A stretch of 21,032 bases of DNA, taken from HGM11416 sp964532155 (GTDB lineage Bacteria > Bacillota > Clostridia > Christensenellales > Borkfalkiaceae). The translations under genes were made by a program, and so were the position numbers. The stretch lies in the NCBI GenBank assembly GCA_964532155.1, contig CAZHGN010000024.1, forward strand, positions 1-21,032, in the 5' to 3' direction. Positions within the stretch are counted from its first letter, which is position 1; every line of letters starts with the position of its first letter. The notes beneath the pieces are model-generated. The model did no database searches. It saw only the letters and a list, made by a program, of their open reading frames with translations, and was not told the DNA's origin. Shown here one piece after another: positions 16,297-21,032 of the stretch.

Positions 16297-18351
16297 TTAA
16301 ATTTTCATAGCGACGTCCCAAGCGCCCCAAATTACCGAGCGGAGGTTGCCGACCTTACTGCAATCGCCGACGAAGTAAACTCCCTTTTCGTCCTTTAATG
16401 CGGGCGACGGTCTGTAACCCATCGAGCGTATTACCGAATCGCCTTTAATTTCGAACTCTTTGCCGTCCTTATCCCTTACGATTACGCCGTCGTCGCCGAC
16501 CGAAACAAGTGCGGTTTCGAGATGGATTTCAACGTTATGCAAAGCAAAATAGTCGCGCAAGTACGAGCTGTTAGCAAGACAAACGCCCTTGACGGCGATT
16601 ATGTCGTTCTTCATTTCGACTATTATCGGCTGTTTGCCGCGCCTATGCAAATCGTAAGCGATTTCGCATCCGCTCAAACCGCCGCCGATTATTATAACTC
16701 TCTCGCCTACTTCGGTGCCGTACAGATAATCACAAGCCTCGATCGCCTTGTCGAGCCCGGGTATGGGAGGCATGTTTGCCCTTGCGCCGGTAGCGACGAC
16801 GATTTCGTCGAACTCGGAAAGTGCGCTCTTGTCGGTAATTTCCGCGCCGAAGCGAACTTCTATATTAAGGTCCGCAAGTTCTTTATCGTACCAAGCGAGA
16901 AGTTCTTTATCTTTTTCCTTAAAGTCGGGAGCGGCAGCCGCTTTAAACACGCCGCCCGTTCTGTCGCTCTTTTCGAAGATAACAGGCTTATGCCCGCGAA
17001 GCGCAAGCACTCTGGCAGTCTCCATACCGCCGACGCCCGCGCCGATTACCGCGACTTTTTTGGGTTTATTCGTCTTTACTATTTTATATTTTTTAGACTG
17101 CATCGTTTCGGGGTTGATCGCGCAACGCGCCATTCCCATATTGTCGGAAAGGGATTGATCGTTTGCAACTCCGTTATAATGCGCCATGTTAAAGCAAGCG
17201 TTATGACAGCAAATGCAAGGACGAACGGACGCTTCGTCGTCGGCCATAAGCTTGGTGATCCATTGCGGATCGGCAAGGAACTGACGTGCAACGCCCATTG
17301 CGTCGATCTCGCCGTCGGCTATAGCCTTTGCCGCGCGCGTGGGAGTCATTCTGCCTGCGCAAACGACCGGCACGTCAACGAATTTCTTAATATGACTGAC
17401 CTCGGCAAGGTTGCAGTCGGTATCCATATACATAGGCGGATGTGCCCAATACCAAGCGTCGTAGGTGCCGTTATCGCAGTTGAGCATGTCGTAACCGGCG
17501 TCTTGCAGATATTTTGCCGCCCGCTCGCTTTCTTCCATATCTCTGCCGACCTCGACGTAATCTTCGCCCGGGAGCGCGCCTTTGCCGAAGCCTTTGGTCT
17601 TGGAAACAACCGAATAGCGGAGTGATACGGGATAATCGTCGCCGCAAACCGCCTTGATCGCCTTGACTATGCGAACGGGGAAACGATAGCGGTTTTCGAA
17701 ACTGCCGCCGTAATCGTCCGTTCTTTGGTTGGTATATTTCATCGTGAACTGGTCGAGGAGATATCCCTCGTGCACGGCGTGAACTTCGATACCGTCTACC
17801 CCCGCTTCCTTGCAGAGCGCGGCGGTACGAGCAAACGCGGTTACCATGTCGTCGATTTCCTTTACGGTGAGCGGACGAGAAATGCAGCTTTCGTCCCAAC
17901 GGTTGGGAGTCGCGCTTGCGCTCGCCGACATATAATCGACGTTGAGAATGGGTTTCATTATCGTGCCGAGCGCCTTGTTTTTGAGGGCTTTTACCATAAT
18001 ATCGTTTATGGCAAGGCTCCTGCCGAAACCGGCGGTAAGCTGAACGAACATTTTCGCACCCGTTTTATGAAGCTCGTCCATAAACTTTTTGAGTTTTTTG
18101 AACTTGCCTTTGCCCTGATACAACCATTTACCTAAAAGCATGTCTTTTATCGGTGCAATTCCCGGAAGAATAAGACCGACGTTGTTTTTGGCGCGCTCCA
18201 AAAGGAAATTCGCCGCTTCTTCGTCGAAGTGGTTAGGCTCGAGCCAGCCGAAAATGGATGTTCCGCCCATGGACGTCATGACAATTCTGTTCTTGATTTC
18301 GAGATTGCCTATTTTCCACGGCGTAAATAAGGATTGATATTCGTCTTTCAT
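16297..18351 (-). CDS. Old-yellow-enzyme family flavin/iron-sulfur oxidoreductase (2,4-dienoyl-CoA reductase/BaiCD type)
   Basis: A 684-residue enzyme. Residues 8-365 form the FMN-binding barrel: LFTPWKIGNLEIKNR, the active-site stretch EVHAVHEGYLLDQF (189-202), and NQRTDDYGGSFENR. A 4Fe-4S motif uses Cys379, Cys382, Cys386 and Cys410. An FAD-binding GAGVGG (437-442) and an NAD(P)-binding IIGGGLSG (554-561) follow. This is the layout of FadH, trimethylamine dehydrogenase and bile-acid BaiCD/BaiH, which reduce activated C=C bonds with NAD(P)H. The start at 18351 is chosen because the predicted transcript begins near 18415, because AAGGCGG lies upstream, and because the family begins just before the LFTP motif; a TTG at 18405 would leave almost no leader. 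It is the first gene of an operon with the two aconitase X genes. Confidence 0.92.
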   Translation of the reverse strand: MKDEYQSLFTPWKIGNLEIKNRIVMTSMGGTSIFGWLEPNHFDEEAANFLLERAKNNVGLILPGIAPIKDMLLGKWLYQGKGKFKKLKKFMDELHKTGAKMFVQLTAGFGRSLAINDIMVKALKNKALGTIMKPILNVDYMSASASATPNRWDESCISRPLTVKEIDDMVTAFARTAALCKEAGVDGIEVHAVHEGYLLDQFTMKYTNQRTDDYGGSFENRYRFPVRIVKAIKAVCGDDYPVSLRYSVVSKTKGFGKGALPGEDYVEVGRDMEESERAAKYLQDAGYDMLNCDNGTYDAWYWAHPPMYMDTDCNLAEVSHIKKFVDVPVVCAGRMTPTRAAKAIADGEIDAMGVARQFLADPQWITKLMADDEASVRPCICCHNACFNMAHYNGVANDQSLSDNMGMARCAINPETMQSKKYKIVKTNKPKKVAVIGAGVGGMETARVLALRGHKPVIFEKSDRTGGVFKAAAAPDFKEKDKELLAWYDKELADLNIEVRFGAEITDKSALSEFDEIVVATGARANMPPIPGLDKAIEACDYLYGTEVGERVIIIGGGLSGCEIAYDLHRRGKQPIIVEMKNDIIAVKGVCLANSSYLRDYFALHNVEIHLETALVSVGDDGVIVRDKDGKEFEIKGDSVIRSMGYRPSPALKDEKGVYFVGDCSKVGNLRSVIWGAWDVAMKI

Positions 18352-18421
18352 TCGTTTTACCGCCTTGTTTTTTTCGGAAATTGCGAAATTTTTAAAAAAC
18401 CGCAAACCCTTTTACCGAACG

Positions 18422-18450
18422 ATTATAAATCTCAAACGGCAAAAAGTCAA
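18422..18450 (-). promoter_or_regulatory. Promoter of the flavoenzyme-aconitase X operon
   Basis: On the minus strand TTGACT (18450-18445), a 17-base spacer and a perfect TATAAT (18427-18422). The predicted start of transcription near 18415 gives a leader of about 63 bases to the ATG at 18351. Confidence 0.85.
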
Positions 18451-18571
18451 TACTTTTGCGATTTTTTCATTATATATTCACTTAACGCAAAAAATCATAG
18501 ATAAAAACAGTAATTTTGCCTAAAAACTTTTTATGTAAGGTCTTTTATGCAAACGACCGACCGACGCGCGC

Positions 18572-19696
18572 TTATTCGTCGATTATATAAACGCCGTCTA
18601 TAGGCGCGTAAACGTCCGACCTAAACAAATACGAGGATACGAGCACGCCGTTTTTGTATACGCTGACGAACGCGTTGCTTTTTAAGCCGTTCTTGGGCGC
18701 GATCGGTTGCTCGCCGCTACTTGCCTTGGTTCCGCGATTTTTCGCTTCGATTACCTCGGTTATCTCCGAACGGAAATCGTATGCGTATTCGGATTGGATT
18801 CCGTAAATCGTTATTTTAATATATTCTCCGTCGGCGGCGGCTTGCAAATATAACCGTCTGCCGCTGTCGTTTAGGAATACGAGATCGCTTCCGCTATCGC
18901 TGACCATAGCGTCGAACGACGGCGGAACGTAACTTACGGCAAGGCTGTGGCGGTGGTATTCGGTTATTTTTAGCCCCGCACGCAGAGCCGCGTTATACAG
19001 CGTTGTGGAAACTTGACAAACGCCGCCGCCCGTTCCGCTTGCGAACTTGCCGTCCGATATAACGCGAGCGTCTAAATAACCGTTCTCCTTAGACCGCTTT
19101 CCAACCCTTTCGTTGAACGAAAAACCAGCCCCCGAGTCGATTATCGCACCGTTCAGGCTTTTGCAAGCAAGCGCAATATTGCGTTTTCTTTCATCGGAAG
19201 AACCGCCGTAATAGGTTGTAAAAGTTGAACGAACCGCAGTTTCTTTTTGTAAATAATCTTTGCTAACCTTTGGCTTTAAATTGTTAAAAGTTGCCTCCAC
19301 TTCGCTTTTGCCTACCGCAAGCGCGAATTGAATTTCACCTTTTAAGCGAACTTTGTCTATCGCTCTACCCCTCCTCTCGTCAGATATAATAAAAGGTTGT
19401 GCGCTTTGAGGGCGAAAGGATAACGCGGCGTCGGTCGGCGGAATTAGCGTGTCGAGATATATTTTTTCAATTATTCGGTCTATGCCGTTAAGCTCGTAGC
19501 CGTCGGGCGTGAGAGTCGTTTCTTGCGCGGAAAATCGGTACGCTTTGCCTCCCGCCATCACGACCAAACGTTCCGCGGCTTGCGCTTTAACGATTACCCT
19601 ACCGCACGGAATAACGCTTGCAAAAAAAACGATTATTAAAACAATAATAAGAGCAAAAAACGAGACGGAATGTTTTTTGCCTACGCGATTTATCAT
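18572..19696 (-). CDS. VanW-family membrane-anchored protein
   Basis: A 374-residue protein with a basic N-terminus and a hydrophobic signal anchor (about 12-30), so the rest is extracytoplasmic. The VanW domain spans about 155-285: TTYYGGSSDERKRNIALACK, GAGFSFNERVGKRSKENGY and the signature GTGGGVCQVSTTLYNAAL (221-238), with Cys227 in the conserved position. VanW proteins accompany some VanB-type clusters but are common in Clostridia without any resistance role; no van ligase, dehydrogenase or two-component genes are here. A cell-wall-related role is likely but unproven. The ATG at 19696 has no clear Shine-Dalgarno sequence, and no strong promoter or terminator was found. Confidence 0.88.
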   Translation of the reverse strand: MINRVGKKHSVSFFALIIVLIIVFFASVIPCGRVIVKAQAAERLVVMAGGKAYRFSAQETTLTPDGYELNGIDRIIEKIYLDTLIPPTDAALSFRPQSAQPFIISDERRGRAIDKVRLKGEIQFALAVGKSEVEATFNNLKPKVSKDYLQKETAVRSTFTTYYGGSSDERKRNIALACKSLNGAIIDSGAGFSFNERVGKRSKENGYLDARVISDGKFASGTGGGVCQVSTTLYNAALRAGLKITEYHRHSLAVSYVPPSFDAMVSDSGSDLVFLNDSGRRLYLQAAADGEYIKITIYGIQSEYAYDFRSEITEVIEAKNRGTKASSGEQPIAPKNGLKSNAFVSVYKNGVLVSSYLFRSDVYAPIDGVYIIDE

Positions 19697-19789
19697 ATAA
19701 CTATTTTGCGTACTTTGCCGGAAGGTATACCGAAAAAAGTCTTACGCAAACCAAAAGAAAGCGTTTTTGATGTTTTACCCCTTAAAACA

Positions 19790-19818
19790 TTGCTTGAAAA
19801 TTGAAAATGTATTACAAT
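19790..19818 (+). promoter_or_regulatory. Promoter of the methyltransferase gene
   Basis: TTGCTT (19790-19795), a 17-base spacer and TACAAT (19813-19818) on the plus strand. It points to the gene starting at 19862 with a leader of about 37 bases. Confidence 0.6.
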
Positions 19819-19826
19819 AGTTAGCG

Positions 19827-19850
19827 AAAGGAATAAGCCGTTTTCGGCTT
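19827..19850 (+). promoter_or_regulatory. Shine-Dalgarno run followed by a hairpin in the leader
   Basis: AAAGGA (19827-19832) is followed by the perfect 6-base stem AAGCCG-TTTT-CGGCTT (19835-19850) and then AGACGGTTAAT and the ATG. No Shine-Dalgarno sequence lies at the usual distance; if the hairpin forms, AAAGGA is brought to about 13 unpaired bases from the start codon. This may modulate translation. Confidence 0.5.
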
Positions 19851-19861
19851 AGACGGTTAAT

Positions 19862-21016
19862 ATGAAGAATTTTATTCGCGAACTCAACGAAAACAGACAA
19901 TCGATTATCAAAGCGACCGCAAGCGGAAGTACGGGCGATACGTATAAAAAAATCGTTCTGCGCCCCATCGTGCTAAAAAACAAGAATTTTTGGCAAGCAG
20001 AACGCTTTAAGGGCACGCAGGTTTTCCACTTAAATATTGCCGAAAACGACCTCGAAACATTCGTTAATCAATCTATAGCCCCGTATTTTAAGCAAATCGA
20101 TATTAGATATACCGACAAAACGGCGTGCCTTTTTATCCGCAACAAAAAGGTCGCAAAGCGCACCGAAACGGCGGCAAAAGCACAAGCCAAACCACCCGAA
20201 GAGCACGACCGTAAGAAACGTTCGCTGCTAAACGAAGGCGATAATATACCCGCCCTCGTCGACCTCGGCATATTTACGAACGATTTTAAAATAGTTAAAG
20301 GAATGAACGACAAGTTCAGACAAATCAACCGTTTTATCGAGATAATCGACGACGCGTTTGCAAAAAGCACCCTAAGCGAACCGCTAACTATTTTGGATTT
20401 CGGTTGCGGTAAATCGTATCTGACTTTTATAGTTTATTATTATTTTACGCAAATAAAAAAGATCGACGTCAAAGTCGTCGGTTATGACCTTAAAGCCGAT
20501 GTAGTTCAAAAATGTAACGAAGTCGCGCAAAAATACGGCTACGAAAACCTTGGCTTTTACGTTAACGACGTAACCAAAGGCGTGCCGTATAACGGCAAAA
20601 TCGACGCCGTTATCTCGCTCCATGCATGCGACGTGGCTACCGATTACGCCATTGCGCACGCCATTTCAAACGGCGTAAAATACCTCTTTTCGGTGCCTTG
20701 CTGTCAGCACGAAATTAACCTGTCGATTAAACCGAGCAACAGTCAAGACGGCGATCTTAATATACTTCTTAAATACGGTTTGATAAAGGAACGAGCCGCC
20801 GCCCTTTTGACCGACTCCGTTCGCGCAGCCGTCCTCGAAGATTTCGGATACTTCGTCGACGTAACCGAATTCGTAGACTTCGAGCACACGCCGAAGAATA
20901 TTATGCTTCGCGCGGTCTTAGGCGCAAAAAAGAAAAATAACAAAAACGAACTTTTCAGACTAAAAGAAAAGTACGGATTTTCTCAAACGCTACTCGACCT
21001 CGTTTATAAAGATTAA
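19862..21016 (+). CDS. Class I SAM-dependent methyltransferase (Methyltransf_32 type)
   Basis: A 384-residue cytoplasmic protein. The N-terminal 110 residues are a basic domain that I do not recognise; a Lys/Glu-rich linker follows. The Rossmann methyltransferase begins near 175 with ILDFGCGKSYLT (177-188, motif I). Asp209 in VGYDLKAD is the likely SAM ribose ligand. SLHACD (252-257) and SVPCCQHE (277-284) are the later motifs typical of the Methyltransf_32 group, which also includes METTL25-like proteins. The substrate is unknown; RNA or protein are both possible. It is the only plus-strand gene, divergent from the VanW gene, with its own promoter. The stop codon is complete at 21014-21016 and the last 16 bases show nothing. 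Confidence 0.85.
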   Translation: MKNFIRELNENRQSIIKATASGSTGDTYKKIVLRPIVLKNKNFWQAERFKGTQVFHLNIAENDLETFVNQSIAPYFKQIDIRYTDKTACLFIRNKKVAKRTETAAKAQAKPPEEHDRKKRSLLNEGDNIPALVDLGIFTNDFKIVKGMNDKFRQINRFIEIIDDAFAKSTLSEPLTILDFGCGKSYLTFIVYYYFTQIKKIDVKVVGYDLKADVVQKCNEVAQKYGYENLGFYVNDVTKGVPYNGKIDAVISLHACDVATDYAIAHAISNGVKYLFSVPCCQHEINLSIKPSNSQDGDLNILLKYGLIKERAAALLTDSVRAAVLEDFGYFVDVTEFVDFEHTPKNIMLRAVLGAKKKNNKNELFRLKEKYGFSQTLLDLVYKD

Positions 21017-21032
21017 TTACTAAAGTGAACTT

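Noticed and set aside
16522..17625. Long plus-strand open frame (367 codons) opposite the flavoenzyme
   Set aside because: It lies wholly inside a well-supported enzyme gene on the other strand and shows no family features.
18352..18405. TTG start that would extend the flavoenzyme by 18 residues
   Set aside because: It lies about 10 bases after the predicted transcription start and adds residues not usual for the family; the ATG at 18351 fits better.
18460..18500. Second TATAAT-like -10 upstream of the flavoenzyme promoter
   Set aside because: There is no acceptable -35 at 16-18 bases, whereas the promoter at 18422-18450 is near consensus.
18572..19696. Glycopeptide resistance locus
   Set aside because: Only the VanW-family gene is present; the ligase, dehydrogenase, dipeptidase and regulatory genes that define such a locus are absent.

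Overview
The window looks like chromosomal DNA from a Gram-positive, gut-type member of the Bacillota (Clostridia). Supporting this are strong AGGAGG-type ribosome binding sites, sigma-A type promoters, a VanW-family protein, a BspA-like leucine-rich-repeat surface protein with a cysteine-rich tail, an M60/CBM32 protein of the kind found in mucosa-associated bacteria, and no outer-membrane functions. I cannot place it to genus. Twelve complete genes and one partial gene are supported. All are on the minus strand except the last, a methyltransferase. There are no rRNA or tRNA genes, insertion sequences or CRISPR arrays.

Region A (1-8600, minus strand, read from 8426 down to 1) is the unusual part. 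It is one tightly packed operon with a good promoter near 8561-8591. In transcription order it encodes: a small three-helix membrane protein; a 950-residue protein with a cytoplasmic domain, one membrane helix and an extracellular LRR array; an 1128-residue protein joining a catalytically degenerate GH3 domain, a membrane hairpin and a degenerate AAA+ domain; a membrane-anchored McrB/AAA_5-like AAA+ ATPase with intact motifs; and the first 20 codons of a further gene that runs off the edge. The pseudo-AAA domain aligns almost without gaps to the active ATPase next door but has lost Walker A, Walker B, sensor 1 and the arginine finger. The first two proteins also appear to share a cytoplasmic beta-rich domain. 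I read this as an uncharacterised membrane-bound machine with an active/inactive AAA+ pair inside the cell and an LRR sensor or adhesin outside.

Region B (8427-12243) holds an AT-rich intergenic stretch with a strong terminator and repeated palindromes, then a membrane-anchored M60 metallopeptidase with a C-terminal CBM32-like domain.

Region C (12244-14548) has an M3 oligoendopeptidase and a monocistronic acyl carrier protein gene with its own near-consensus promoter and a strong terminator.

Region D (14549-18450) is a three-gene operon: an old-yellow-enzyme/2,4-dienoyl-CoA-reductase-type flavoenzyme followed by the large and small subunits of aconitase X. The layout suggests a dehydratase plus ene-reductase pair acting on an unknown hydroxy acid.

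Region E (18572-21032) holds a VanW-family membrane-anchored protein, then a divergent intergenic region and a plus-strand SAM-dependent methyltransferase of the Methyltransf_32 type.
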